A stretch of DNA of 35,553 bases from Globomyces pollinis-pini (GCA_025399215.1 MU621270.1:1-35553), one strand, 5' to 3'. Numbered from the stretch's first letter, positions 1 through 10,520 are shown. Translations and numbers: made by a program. Notes: a model not told the origin generated them from the sequence alone.

Positions 1-360
1 TTACTTATGTAATTGGCAATACATACACGTGTAGTTAATATACCAAATGCAAACTGAGCCAAAATTGGTCAATGGAAATGGCAGGTTGACATTGACCTTG
101 ATCACGTTTTCCCAACCAAACTATGAATATACAAAACAAAAAGAACAAATACAGCGGCTCCAACTTTGTATCAATGTATATGATATAATTCAAGTCCATC
201 AATTCTCATTATGCTCTTCACCTATGTTTGTCAACGTTTGTTCCCAATAAAATGAACTAACTGAACTGATGCTGGCACAATGGTTAGAGAACTCAAAGGG
301 GAATGACCACCGGTGTATGTGATAACAGATCAACGTTGGTTATGGTAAATTCCAAGAGTG
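1..360. other. Intergenic region with no supported gene
   Basis: I see no convincing gene here. A 67-codon open frame at 47-250 has no domain, no promoter and no similarity to anything else in the window. The 8-bp palindrome CACCGGTG at 308-315 lies about 45 bp upstream of the acid phosphatase TATA box and could be a regulatory site. Confidence 0.6.
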
Positions 361-368
361 TATAAAAG
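361..368 (+). promoter_or_regulatory. TATA box of the acid phosphatase gene
   Basis: TATAAAAG begins 37 bp before the ATG at 398. If transcription starts 25-35 bp downstream of the TATA box, the 5' leader is only a few bases long. Confidence 0.6.
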
Positions 369-397
369 GAAACAGATCGTATGGTTCATTGGAGAAG

Positions 398-1360
398 ATG
401 AAAACTTTGGTCAAATGTCTATTCATATCAATGGTGACTGGTGCTCCATCAAATGACGATTACTATTCATTCATTGTGGTTGGAGATGTAGGATTACCAC
501 AAAATCAAGCGCAAAATCAGTTATCGAGTACAATGGAGTCATGGGCAAAAGATACGAGTGCAAGTCATATTGTAGCAGTGGGCGATAATATTTACTATAA
601 CGGAGTCAACAGTGTGGATGATCCTAAATGGATAACGAATTGGTATAATCCTTTCAAAAAAGAAAGGTCGTACTTGAAAAACTTACCATGGCATGCTATG
701 TTAGGAAACCATGATTATTGCCTTGGCTTCCCTGAAATTGAAATGCAGTATAATAGATACGGTTGGAGAATGGATGATTATTTTTGGTCACATAAGGTAT
801 CAGTTTCTGATCGAGCCACTGCATCTTTCATCTACTTGGATACGGACCTATTGGCGTATGGGTTATCTACTACTGATTGGTTAAGAAAAGATTGTCCAGG
901 CATGTTTGAAACATTTCAAAAACTAAACAAACAAAATCCAAATGATTGGTCAACAGCTGGACATTTACGTAAAATCGAAGATTTACTGAAATACCATCAA
1001 AGGAGTGACTGGGTTTTTGTTTTTGGACATCATCCTTTAGGAGTAGGTCCTTGTGGAGCTGAAGGACAGTTAGGAGATCTTCAACAGCTACTAGAACGAT
1101 ACAATATTGACATGTATGTGAATGGACATGTACATTCCGTGGACTATGGCATGAGCGCATCAGGTATCCCACATTTCACTAGTGGAGCTGGAGGAGATAC
1201 ATATGGCAGTGGTTGTAAACCCAACAAACCTTCACATTGGAGTCGTGATCATATAGCAGCATTCATGTCTTGCCGTATTTTTGGTAATTCTTTGTCTGTT
1301 ACTATTGTTAGTTCCACAGGTGAACAGCTCTTTACCAAGTCATTTCAAAACAAGCAATAA
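398..1360 (+). CDS. Secreted purple (tartrate-resistant type) acid phosphatase
   Basis: Single-exon gene of 320 aa. It belongs to the binuclear-metal phosphoesterases and resembles mammalian ACP5 in length and motif order. All five metal-ligand blocks are present: GDVG (D30), GDNIYY (D63, Y66), GNHD (N104), GHH (H211) and GHVH (H244, H246). Y66 sits at the tyrosine that gives this family its purple charge-transfer colour. The first 16 or so residues (MKTLVKCLFISMVTGA) form a short signal peptide, so the enzyme should be secreted or enter the vacuole and release phosphate from organic esters. The open frame extends upstream to a TTG at 389, but the first in-frame ATG is at 398. An ATG at 381 is in another frame and closes after six codons. 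A TATA box lies 37 bp upstream. A PCL cyclin and a phosphate permease are the next transport or regulatory genes downstream. Confidence 0.93.
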   Translation: MKTLVKCLFISMVTGAPSNDDYYSFIVVGDVGLPQNQAQNQLSSTMESWAKDTSASHIVAVGDNIYYNGVNSVDDPKWITNWYNPFKKERSYLKNLPWHAMLGNHDYCLGFPEIEMQYNRYGWRMDDYFWSHKVSVSDRATASFIYLDTDLLAYGLSTTDWLRKDCPGMFETFQKLNKQNPNDWSTAGHLRKIEDLLKYHQRSDWVFVFGHHPLGVGPCGAEGQLGDLQQLLERYNIDMYVNGHVHSVDYGMSASGIPHFTSGAGGDTYGSGCKPNKPSHWSRDHIAAFMSCRIFGNSLSVTIVSSTGEQLFTKSFQNKQ

Positions 1361-3145
1361 AATCATCAACAAACATAATTGTCACTCTGATTGTTTTTCT
1401 GATGAGGGATAATACTAAACATTTGAAAAGCAGTTAGTACCTTGCCTAAAGAAAATCGTCTTTCTTTAACAGTGTTTCCATATTCCAATTCCACTGACAT
1501 TTGTCCTGGCTCACTTTAGGCCGATATGAAATGCGTAAATAAATTCACGGATACAATGACATCATTTGTTGAGGCAAATGGTTTCTGGACATGATGTCAT
1601 ATCCCGTATCCCATAAATGGCCGCCTCGGAGAGTCATTGTTTTGGCCAATTGGACATCTTGCATTTGTTATATCGACTATACTTTTGAAACCATAGTGAT
1701 TGACTATTTTCATAATAAAAGATGGGAGACTCTATGAAATGATACTAATAATATAGTAATAATGCTTGATAGTGACCATTGTGTCAAGAATTGTGATGTA
1801 GCTTTGACTCATTCCGATTGTGTTCCACAATGACTAACAAATCGCCCGAAATCATATGAGATTGATTATTAATCCACTATACATTCTGTAATTACATTTA
1901 AACCGGTCGGCAATTCTTTTTCTTAAACGGAAGGCATTTCCACTCGTGAATGCCGGGTACTTGATTAGGAATTTGTCATTTAATCCAGTCTTGTATCACA
2001 TAACACTTTTGCCACTGGAAACGATACAATACGTTGTCCATTTTTTGAATTTACTCGGTCGAATTACCAGGATTGAAAACACAAATAACAGTGAACTGAT
2101 GGCATTCATAATAAGAGTTAAACAAATTATGCTTGTTTCATTAATTGTTTCGTAGTTAGTCAAGCATATGGTCAATTTGAAACAGGACGGACCGAGATCG
2201 TTAATGGAATTCAAGGAAGAAAGAATCTTGTTAATGCAAGGATATATTTGAAAGGCAAAAAGGATATTAATTTAGGGAGTGGAAAAAGCCTTTTGTTTGA
2301 TAAAAAAGACAAGTCTAGCCTCATAGATCACCCGAGTGTGGAGCTCTAGGGAGTTGTCCTTTTGCAACTCACCATTGAGCGTTTGAGCAACCCAAGGCGA
2401 CGCTTTAAACTCCAGTAAGTGAAATGAGGTCAATCCGATCCGATCCTGCATAAGTGCACCAATAAGTAATAGTTTTTCGGACGAGGAGTATTAATTAATC
2501 ACAAAAGAAACCAATTTGTCCGTTACGCCGACCATGAGTGATTTGATGGCACAGACGGTCCGAACGTTAAGTGGCCGGATGAGATCAATTCCGTGAACTA
2601 TCCTTGTCTAGGTCAAGGCGTTCAAGGCTTTAATTGGCTTTAGTTTGGTACTAAGGGCCTTTCAATTTTGGATTATTCACTCGGGATCTAGGCACACAGG
2701 CGCTCCTTTGCACTTCGAAACCGACCAGGTAACTGAAGCCACGAATGCTCCTTGAGATCTGAAAGACACCTTCTATTGACCGTGATTATTGAGAGTCGAT
2801 CATGCACCGTCCCAATAGGATTATTTCATTTGAAATTCCGCAATCAATTCGGGGAAATATGGGTGTGGCTTGATATTGTACGAAGCACAACCCCATTTAG
2901 GAATGTCACAGTAACGATACGATGGGCTTCTCCAAGTCATTTAATATAGTCTATGAGAGAATATGTAAGGATTGACTGACCCGATCAAGGAGGCTAAATG
3001 CAACGCGCAACTAGGTTACGATCCATTGGGTTTTTGATGAAACTAGCAAACCCCAGTCGTGAAACACTCCAGTTTGGAGGTTTTTTGTGGCTTGTTTAAC
3101 GTAATCTCTTTTTGAATGTAAAACAAAGACGTATAGGGGTCCAGG
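1361..3145. other. Long intergenic region, 1.8 kb, no supported gene
   Basis: No ORF here looks like a protein. A hairpin at 1549-1611 has two paired blocks: GGATAC/GTATCC outside and ATGACATCAT/ATGATGTCAT inside. GGCATT/AATGCC form a smaller stem at 1933-1954. CTCCA-GTT-TGGAG followed by T6 (3067-3086) resembles a terminator. The part from about 2300 to 3100 is visibly richer in G+C than its surroundings but has no open frame worth reporting, so it may be an old decayed insertion. Confidence 0.5.
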
Positions 3146-3153
3146 TATAAAAG
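3146..3153 (+). promoter_or_regulatory. TATA box of cyclin gene 1
   Basis: TATAAAAG, 70 bp before the ATG at 3216. The spacing is longer than in most genes of this window. Confidence 0.5.
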
Positions 3154-3215
3154 AGCGCAAAATTGAGGCAAAAAGATTTAAATAGAGAATTGTTTAGCGT
3201 TGTTTAACAAATACA

Positions 3216-4166
3216 ATGACTACGATAGTTTCTTCAAAACGTACTGCAGATATCATTCTAGCAAATGAAAACAAAAGATTCAGTCCAGACACCACAGTTG
3301 ATCGAGTGATTTCGAAAAATAAATCAACAAACGACTTATATGTCACTATCCCAAAACAAAATAAACGTCATCAAAGCTTACCTTGTTTGAAGTTCCAACC
3401 TATTCAAAAATACCAAAATACTCAACGAATTTCGCAGTTACCCAGTCCTGATGAAGATGATCATCCTGCAGACTTGAAAATGGTTGATCCTGCTCCAGCT
3501 GCAGTTGCTTCACCTGCAACTAATAGATCTAGAGGATTATCATTTGAAACGAGTGAATTTGTGGCCTTTGCGATCATTCGTTTATGGACCTTGAAAGGAA
3601 TTTACACTCCCCCTCCTGCAAAATTACCATTGACTACATACCCATCTGATAGAAAGTTCATCAGCCCTTCTGGCTTTGAACATGTTTTTCCAAGCTTAGT
3701 GAAGAGAGTTCATCATGTTTTGGAACGTACCGGAATGTCCCTTGAAATAATTATGACCTCTTTACTGTATCTATTCCGGGTGCGCAACTCTATCAAAAAC
3801 GAAGTTACTCTTGGAACTGAATTTCAAGTTTTCGTCACTTCTTTGATCTTGGCCCATAAAATGAATACTGATGAACGTTATTCCAACAAAGCATGGTCAA
3901 ACGTCGTGGGTTTTTCTACTACTCAACTGAATGTCATGGAACGAGAATTTCTCAGTCAAATCAATAACAATCTACACATTAAACATGAACATTACCAACA
4001 ATGGATTTATCGAATGCAATTGCTTGGCAAGGAACGATTGATGATCAAGAGAGGTGTGATGTTGAGTATGGAACGATTTCAACAATTCTGTGCCCAACAT
4101 TTATCCAAACGAGCTGATTTAATTCTGGAAATCAAATGGGTTCGACAATATCGTCAATTATTCTAA
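3216..4166 (+). CDS. PCL/Pho80-family cyclin (cyclin 1)
   Basis: Single exon, 316 aa. The N-terminal 105 residues are polar and low in order, and include short Pro- and Ala-rich stretches. A cyclin-box region follows at about 110-265. The stretch YSNKAW near residue 222, then the TQLNVMEREFL segment, matches the signature of the Pho85-partner cyclins (PCL/Pho80) of fungi, where the box is followed by a short C-terminal tail. Such cyclins activate a Pho85-type CDK, and in the Pho80 branch this represses phosphate-starvation genes. I cannot tell from sequence whether this one belongs to the Pho80 or the Pcl1/2 branch. It lies between an acid phosphatase and a phosphate permease, which makes a phosphate role attractive but unproven. 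It ends 97 bp from the convergent Mpo1-type gene. Confidence 0.8.
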   Translation: MTTIVSSKRTADIILANENKRFSPDTTVDRVISKNKSTNDLYVTIPKQNKRHQSLPCLKFQPIQKYQNTQRISQLPSPDEDDHPADLKMVDPAPAAVASPATNRSRGLSFETSEFVAFAIIRLWTLKGIYTPPPAKLPLTTYPSDRKFISPSGFEHVFPSLVKRVHHVLERTGMSLEIIMTSLLYLFRVRNSIKNEVTLGTEFQVFVTSLILAHKMNTDERYSNKAWSNVVGFSTTQLNVMEREFLSQINNNLHIKHEHYQQWIYRMQLLGKERLMIKRGVMLSMERFQQFCAQHLSKRADLILEIKWVRQYRQLF

Positions 4167-4263
4167 TAATGTTTACTATATCTTAATATTTTAAAACGTC
4201 TTTGATTCATTTAATATAATTTTATTGAACGTCAATCTATTTAGAAGTATCATAAGATTGAGC

Positions 4264-4602
4264 TTAAAAGGGCCTTTTAAGAGTCACAATTTCAAAATAC
4301 ATTACGAAATCCGATATCAAAGAGTAAATAGGATACTTGAAGGTAGCTGGTCTGTTCTTTTCAAAGAAGAAATGGCCAAACCAGGCAAATCCATAACCAG
4401 CCAAAGGAATAAAGTAAAGTGGAGTAAATGATTTTTGGTATAGTGCCAAGAATGGTAAAGAAACAATAATCGAAGTACCCACTACATGTAATCTTCTACA
4501 GGTTTTGTTTGCATGTTCACCTAAATAAAACGGATAAAAGTCTGACCATGATTTAAATCCTTTGTCAGGTAAAGTTTTATAGTTTGGATTTCTAATTGTC
4601 AT
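4264..4602 (-). CDS. MPO1: Mpo1-type (DUF962) ER membrane protein, probable 2-hydroxy fatty acid dioxygenase
   Basis: Single exon, 112 aa. The family signature is clear: FYPFYLGEHANKTCRRLH at about 24-41, two hydrophobic segments (TSIIVSLPFLALY and PLYFIPLAGYGFAWFGH), and a conserved end with EKNRPATFKYP and DFVMYFEI. The histidines in GEH, RRLH and FGH correspond to the metal-binding positions of this family. Yeast Mpo1 is an Fe2+-dependent ER dioxygenase that shortens 2-hydroxypalmitic acid during phytosphingosine breakdown. This protein is shorter than yeast Mpo1 and has the compact form seen in many non-Dikarya species. The first ATG is at 4602; the frame stays open to a TTG at 4647. Two ceramidase genes lie 2.4-5.6 kb away, which fits a shared sphingolipid role. 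Confidence 0.88.
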   Translation of the reverse strand: MTIRNPNYKTLPDKGFKSWSDFYPFYLGEHANKTCRRLHVVGTSIIVSLPFLALYQKSFTPLYFIPLAGYGFAWFGHFFFEKNRPATFKYPIYSLISDFVMYFEIVTLKRPF

Positions 4603-5095
4603 TCCTAGATCAATGAAGAAGAAATCACATTTTTCAATCGGCCCCAATGCTTGTCAACCTTGTCAATTATTTTGAACACAACAAATGAGCCAAAGCGTCT
4701 GGTGAGTTCATACTAAAAAAGAATCATGAGCCAATAAAGAGCCATTAGTGATTGTCCAACGACCATTAATTCAATGGCGTGATTCTGCCACGTTGATTAT
4801 TAAATGTTAATCCGACTGCGATTCATGGATTTATATTCCGCGTCCGCAGTTAATTCATATGAAACCTTTCAGTTTCCATAACTGACTAGATGCAAAAAGT
4901 ATGATCCAGTAAAGTAGGAAGCATTGGACACCGAATATTACCGATTTATATTAGACTGCGAAAACAAAGCGAAGTTAATGGTTTTGTGTGAATTTATCAA
5001 ACATATTTATATGCATTGCTTTCTATATGAGTTCAACTGTCAGCGCTCTATTATAATAAATATGTTTATTAGGTTTCTTTATCATCCTATAGGTA
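4603..5095. other. Intergenic region, no supported gene
   Basis: About 490 bp between two minus-strand genes. It holds the promoter of the Mpo1-type gene and the 3' end of the phosphate transporter. GAGCCA occurs three times between 4686 and 4733. A 76-codon plus-strand frame at 4924 runs into the end of the transporter and shows no protein features. Confidence 0.5.
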
Positions 5096-6604
5096 TTATT
5101 CTGATAATTCTTCCAAACTTTTGTTTTTCGTCTCTGGTAGATAAATCATGGTAACCAAACTTCCAGAAAACATAAACATCGAGTAAATAAATAGTACCAA
5201 ACTGGGATGTGTATTGAAAAAAGGATTGATCAATAAAACTCCTACAATAGCTCCAAATTTGCCAAATGCACCTGATATTCCATGACATGTAGATCGGTAT
5301 AGAGTTGGGAATAATTCACTGGGGTATATAAAAGTGGTGACATTGGGACCAAAGTTGAAAAAGAATTGAGAGATTGTGAATAAAGTAACAAAAAGAATTG
5401 GAGAATTATGTATAGTATTCCAAAACAAAGATAAAATAAGTAGTACAATAGAGATAACTAGAAAGCCAATTATTTGAATTGGTTTCCTACCCAATTTTTC
5501 AATATAGTAAACGGTAAAGTAATATCCAGGTACTGTTCCCATCAATGCAATCACAAGCCCTCCAATCACAATCTCCAATTGTTGTTCATAAATAGATTCA
5601 TGAACCGATTTGTGCAATCCAATTTGAAATAAGATTTTACTCTGGTTTAATGTCAAACCATACCAAGCAATATCTAAAACAAACCAATTGTAACAACAAG
5701 CAATCAATCGAGTTTGATTCTTTTTAATTTTAAACCAATTAGTGAAACTGGAATAGTTTTCAATGAAATTCGCATCCAATTCTATTTGAGTATCATCTTG
5801 ATCTACATTTAAAGATTCTAGTTTGATATTTTGTACTTGTTCATTCTGGAATCGTTTTGATTCAGTCATATTCATTCGAAAATATAATAAAACGGTTGAA
5901 GGAATGACTGTTAAAAAGATTATGATTCTCCAAACATAATCAAGGTTTTTTGGATTCATCAAAACTGATTGTTTGAATAGTGTTAGAGTAATTAATGATA
6001 TCAAAGATCCTAGTAAAATTCCTATCCCTTGCATTGAAAACACAGATGCAATCATCATACCACGTTGATGTGTCAATGATCGTTCCGAAGTGATTGTAGC
6101 TGATTGAGGATAATCTCCTCCCATACCAATTCCCATGATAAATCTCCAAAACGTTAGCCAGTGTAAAATATTGATGTTTCCTATCGATGATATAAAGGTA
6201 CACCCTAGTGTACTTATCAAAACTATAATCATTTCATCTCCATATACAACACTACGACCAAGTTTATCAGCCAAATATCCAAAACCAATTTGGCCAACAA
6301 TATTACCCAAATGCGTAGTTGTTTTTAGTGATGCATCCCACCAAGGATGTTGTGAAATGAACTGAGTTGGACCTTGATTAACATCTGGATAATAAACTTG
6401 ATAGATCATTGGAAGAATTATTCCAATGACAAATATATCATAAGCATCAATAGCAAATCCTGCACCAGCAATTGCAATGGTTTGCCAATCAAAATAATGG
6501 TCAGTCTCGTCTGGTAACTGTCTTAATTCTCCTTCTTCGATCACAATTTCGTTATAGTCTTCAAAAGATTGATTTTCTAGTTCAACATAGTTGTTTGTGA
6601 TCAT
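5096..6604 (-). CDS. PHO84: PHO84/PHT1-type inorganic phosphate:H+ symporter (MFS)
   Basis: Single exon, 502 aa, twelve predicted membrane helices with a central cytoplasmic loop at about 245-295. The family signature GGDYPQSATITSE occupies 162-174; it usually reads GGDYPLSAT, so Q replaces L. The first helix carries the DAYD motif (D53, D56). The MFS motif A reads GYLADKLGRS at 109-118. DIAWYGL at 311-317 supplies the acidic residue of helix 7 known to be needed for transport. FFFNFGPNVTTF and the STCHGISGAFGKFGAIVG segment (438-455) are typical of this family. It should import phosphate across the plasma membrane. The ATG at 6604 is preceded by a T-rich stretch ending in CAG, so an upstream non-coding exon is conceivable. 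It shares a 352-bp divergent promoter region with ceramidase 1. Confidence 0.93.
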   Translation of the reverse strand: MITNNYVELENQSFEDYNEIVIEEGELRQLPDETDHYFDWQTIAIAGAGFAIDAYDIFVIGIILPMIYQVYYPDVNQGPTQFISQHPWWDASLKTTTHLGNIVGQIGFGYLADKLGRSVVYGDEMIIVLISTLGCTFISSIGNINILHWLTFWRFIMGIGMGGDYPQSATITSERSLTHQRGMMIASVFSMQGIGILLGSLISLITLTLFKQSVLMNPKNLDYVWRIIIFLTVIPSTVLLYFRMNMTESKRFQNEQVQNIKLESLNVDQDDTQIELDANFIENYSSFTNWFKIKKNQTRLIACCYNWFVLDIAWYGLTLNQSKILFQIGLHKSVHESIYEQQLEIVIGGLVIALMGTVPGYYFTVYYIEKLGRKPIQIIGFLVISIVLLILSLFWNTIHNSPILFVTLFTISQFFFNFGPNVTTFIYPSELFPTLYRSTCHGISGAFGKFGAIVGVLLINPFFNTHPSLVLFIYSMFMFSGSLVTMIYLPETKNKSLEELSE

Positions 6605-6956
6605 CTGTATGAAAAAAAATATTACAAATCACACCAAGTGTGTGAATTAGACTATACCGTGTCTACAAAGCCATCAGTATGTTGTTTTGTCGTCAGATCT
6701 AACTCCTCATGAGCATGGTAATTTAGCCGCTATTGTTTAGTTCAACAATAACGTATCTGATTCAGCTATACCATTAGATCAATAAACTATCAATCGTAAA
6801 GTATCATTTCTGGTTAAGAAAACCACTTGAATATAGCTCTGAAATAGGTTGTTGCGTTAAAAAGATACGACCTTACACGGTTATCTCCACACAAGTGACA
6901 ATGACTTTTGGGTCTCTGACCAATTTTCCATTTCAATTTTCCTACCTTCAAACAAA
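6605..6956. promoter_or_regulatory. Divergent promoter region, phosphate transporter and ceramidase 1
   Basis: The 352 bp between the two start codons must hold both promoters. The palindrome CACAC-CAA-GTGTG at 6630-6642 lies 26-38 bp upstream of the transporter ATG. I see no TATA box at the usual spacing for either gene. Confidence 0.5.
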
Positions 6957-7941
6957 ATGTCTTTTAATTTGCATCGATCTATTTTTCCTATTGATCCAGC
7001 AAATAAGCAAGGTGTTTGGGGGTAAGTCAACGTGTGGTTTTGATTAACTAAAGACCTGCCACTTCCACTTTAGATTGGTGTGAAGAAAATTATAAAGTTT
7101 CTCCTTATGTTGCTGAATGGTGGAATACTGTCAGTAATTTAAATTATTTTGCCTTGTGCGTTTTGGGATTTTGGAGTTGTTATCGAACGAGGGCTGAAAT
7201 GAGAAATTATGTGACTTTGGTATTAGCTAATGTGATTGGTTTGGGAAGCTTATTATTTCATATGACATTGACAAATGAAATGCAATTGTTGGATGAATTA
7301 CCAATGATTTATGCGTAAATTTTACCTTTATTGATTGTTAATGGATAGAACTGCTTCATTGGTCTATTGTGCATTCAATATGTTTCACGATCACAGGAAA
7401 TCTACCGGGATCGGGTTGACATTGTACTGTTTGATGTCAACCATTCATTACGTGACTACACGAAATTTTCGATTCTTTCAAGCTTCATATGGTAACTAAT
7501 AGCGAAATTGAATTCATTTATTATAGGACTCCTAGTTTTGGCAACTTTATTAGTTCCATTAGGACAAATCTACATTTTATCAACCAAACACCCTTATGCA
7601 TCACAAAAAGTATTTAGACTATTTCTACTAAATTTGGGAGCTTATTTGACAGGATTTATCTTATGGAACATTGATAATTCACATTGTGATCAATTAAGAA
7701 ATATTCGTGAAAGTTTCGGTGGACCAGTTTCTGGTATTCTACAACTTCATGCATGGTATCTCATTACTACGTGTTTATATTTAGGTGGCATATGTTTACT
7801 GGATTAGGAGCTTTAGGATCTTGCCAACAAGTGCATTATATGCGTTTATTGGCCCTGGGTCGAAAGGATATTGATCTAAAGATGTATGGACCTTATACGG
7901 TGGTAGTTTTGAAATCCGATTTAGAAAACAAAACCAAGTAA
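6957..7941 (+). CDS. Alkaline ceramidase 1 (five exons)
   Basis: Exons 6957-7021, 7054-7314, 7349-7491, 7527-7755 and 7785-7941; introns of 32, 34, 35 and 29 nt. The product is 284 aa, normal for the family (yeast YPC1/YDC1, human ACER3). Seven membrane helices are expected, in the ER or Golgi. It hydrolyses ceramide to a long-chain base and a fatty acid. Calcium-site residues match ACER3: D29, W30, E32, N34 in DWCEENY, and E43. Zinc ligands are H91 (FHMTL) and H231/H235 (HAWWH); the spacing D29-H91 (62) equals that of ACER3. The first acceptor is at 7053. A nearer AG at 7073 would bring a stop, while the chosen one restores GPATSTLDWC, the expected family sequence. The HAWWH zinc motif exists only after the 29-nt intron is removed. 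Confidence 0.93.
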
Positions 7942-8208
7942 TTGGTTTCCAACTTTGATATCGTATCTTGTTGATATCAAAGATAGATTTAGTTTAAGTT
8001 TTATATAAAAAGTTTTGCATTATACTGTGTTGGATTGTAATCCCATTTGAGAGTTTTTTGATGATTTCTATTGATATGCTTTCCTATAATCGCGTACTCT
8101 GATTGTCTAAAAATCATGGACGCGATCCATTTATGTGTTTGGTATTATAAGAGGGCCTTTGAAAATTTACAAACTGGTTACATTTTTTACCAAAGTTGGA
8201 TCAAAATA

Positions 8209-9241
8209 ATGATGAACGAATCACAAGAAATCGACATTTTAATAAGTGATTATTCCACTATCTCTCTTATCTATTGTAGTTGGATGTGGAGGAGTAGGAG
8301 GAATCATTGCATCAAGACTCAATTTATCAACAAAAACCAGGGTATCAATTGTATGTGGTTCCAACTATAAAGTAATTCACGATAACGGATTATTCTTAAA
8401 AACCGAAAGTTGGGGAACATATCAATGTATTCCTTATAAAGTATTTGCAAATACTACAGATGCAGGATCGTCAAATTTAAAATTCGATCATGTTATTGTA
8501 ACTACAAAAGCAATACCTTCCATTGATCTACCTTCTTTATTAACTCCAGTGGTATCATCGAACTCTATGATACATCTAATTCAAAATGGTATCGGTATAG
8601 AAGATGGAGTTGCAAATAGTTTTCCTAATAATCCAGTTACATCGACAGTAGCAATGTTTGCAGTGTCTCAGTATGAACCTGGGAAATTTAAACAAACAAA
8701 GATCAAGACTCTAATAATTGGATTATTTAAAAAGAGTGATGTACATGTTGCAAAATTGAATGAATTCATCCAATTAGCCAGGTAAGGATATATATTCAAA
8801 TGATTGAATAGTGAAAATGGGTTGGATTTGATTGGACCGGAGCAAAACATACAAATTAGACGATGGCATAAACTTTTATGGAATGGTACATTCAACCCAA
8901 TTTCCATCATTGAAGGTTGCAAAACAACAGATCTTTTGTTATCAGATCCACGTATACGAGAAACGATTCGGTCTACAATGGAAGAAATTAAATGGACCGC
9001 TGAACAAATTTTAAAAGTCCCATTTCCAAATACATTGATGTCCATTGACAAGTATTTGGAGGTCACAGAAGATTTGAAAGATTATAAACCTAGTATGCTG
9101 ATTGATTGGGAAAATGGTCGTGAAATGGAGTTGGATGTGTTACTGGTCAATCCTATCCGAATTGCAAAACAACATGGTTATGAAATGCCCAAATTACAAT
9201 CTATTTCTGATAAATTAATGGAATTGATAGCTTCCAAGTAA
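8209..9241 (+). CDS. Ketopantoate reductase family protein (PanE/ApbA, Pan5-like)
   Basis: Exons 8209-8245, 8280-8781 and 8812-9241; introns 34 and 30 nt; 322 aa. Reduction of 2-dehydropantoate with NADPH is the family reaction in pantothenate and CoA synthesis. The nucleotide-binding glycine motif is created by splicing: DILI in exon 1 joins IGCGGVGGIIA in exon 2. The C-terminal ApbA domain shows KLLWNGTFNPIS near 195-210 with the catalytic lysine, and SMLIDWENGREMELD near 270, with the glutamate that binds pantoate. The first intron has a weak donor (GTGATT), but without it there is no proper start. Two ATGs stand in tandem at 8209 and 8212. Fungi carry several paralogues of this family with unknown substrates, so a true Pan5 role is not certain. 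It lies between the two ceramidase genes. Confidence 0.85.
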
Positions 9242-9322
9242 TTAGAATAACTCAACATTGAATATTGTTTCATTTGATTAATGGTTTTGAAATAGTCAAT
9301 AAATCAGTTTATGTGATAAAAT

Positions 9323-10233
9323 TTAATTGGATTTCTGTTTGTCTTTAAGTACTACGATTGGATAAGGTCCAAACCACTTCAAACGTACATCAGTTCTTCC
9401 AATCACAATCAATCGCATGTATTGAGCAAATACATCTGATGTATAAGCTGATATTCCTGTACATAAATGCCACCAACCATGAAATTGCAATAAAAATCCA
9501 AACGGTTTGATATCATGTCGTAAAGATCTTAAAGTATCACAATAAACATTGTCAGTAGTCCAAAATACAACTCCTACAATATACCCAAGCGAACAGTTGC
9601 ATAACAAAATGATAAACTCTCTTGTATGGTTTGGAAATTTGGCAGATAAATTCCAAATATGATACATTGGGACCAAAAATGAAGACACCACTAACGTCGC
9701 AAAAGCTTTTTCAAAGAATGCCCAATCAAATGTAACTACATAATAGACTGTTAATAGCAAACAGTAAAGTCCAATGATAATAATTGAAGTCCAATTATTA
9801 TCCCGATTGACGTTTGCAATACAATAGAGGTAAAATGAAGTCCCCCAAATCATTGGCAATTCATCTGAAAGTTGCATTTGATAGGTTAGTGTCATATGAA
9901 AGAACCAACTTCCTAAGTATATTAGGTTATCTACCCATCTTACCAACTCCTACACAAAGTGTTCCCAAGTATGGAAAGAAGGATCTTGGTTCAGATCGAG
10001 TGCGATAGAAACTCCAAAACCCCAGGAAGCTTAGGAAGATATAGTTTAGATTTGTCAAAGTATTCCACCATTCTGCAATATAGTGAGATTGAGCATAGTT
10101 TTCTTCACACCAGTCCATTGATGATGTTGGACTAGCATTAGATAGACTGAAAAGTATACCTCCAATATCCCGTTCTGCTGGATGTATCATGTTCATTCAA
10201 CTCTCGCTTTACATTAAACGACTTTGAAGTCAT
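9323..10233 (-). CDS. Alkaline ceramidase 2 (three exons)
   Basis: Exons 10233-10160, 10131-9944 and 9912-9323; introns 28 and 31 nt; 283 aa. The apparent ATG at 10196 is not the start. It lies in a frame that replaces the conserved GYW motif. Starting at 10233 and removing a 28-nt intron gives GYWSPTSSMDWCEEN, exactly the family pattern. Calcium-site residues are D31, W32, E34, N36 and E45; zinc ligands are H93, H232 and H236 (FHGWWH). The first intron interrupts the same codon position as intron 1 of ceramidase 1 (phase 2, just before the PxTS segment), so it predates the duplication. The other introns are not shared. The gene faces ceramidase 1 in inverted orientation with the reductase between, and ends 81 bp from it. 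Confidence 0.92.
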
Positions 10234-10520
10234 TCTTTGAAGAGAAAAGGATAAAACTAAAACGGCCGAACCGTTAAGATGAACTAGAACACGAATTCAA
10301 TGCGCTTTTTTAAGGTAAAGATGAAATGGATGGAAGTTTAGTTGGCTTTGAATGGATAGATAGAATATCATTTGACAGGTAGGTTGTTCATCGCGCATAA
10401 CAAAATAACGATCGCGAATATAAAATGCATACATATTTATAACAATCTATGCAGTACAGTAATTTCATAATGATCTTTGACAGTAAATCACTGGAACGTC
10501 AATCACGAAAATCAATAGAA

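Noticed and set aside
47..250. 67-codon ATG frame
   Set aside because: No domain, no promoter element, no paralogue; likely chance.
270..320. tRNA-like A box (TGGCACAATGGTTAGAG)
   Set aside because: No B box (GGTTCRANTCC) follows at the expected distance and no cloverleaf can be formed.
9323..9946. Ceramidase 2 as a separate short gene starting at 9946
   Set aside because: The 31-nt intron joins it to upstream exons that carry the calcium-binding half of the enzyme.
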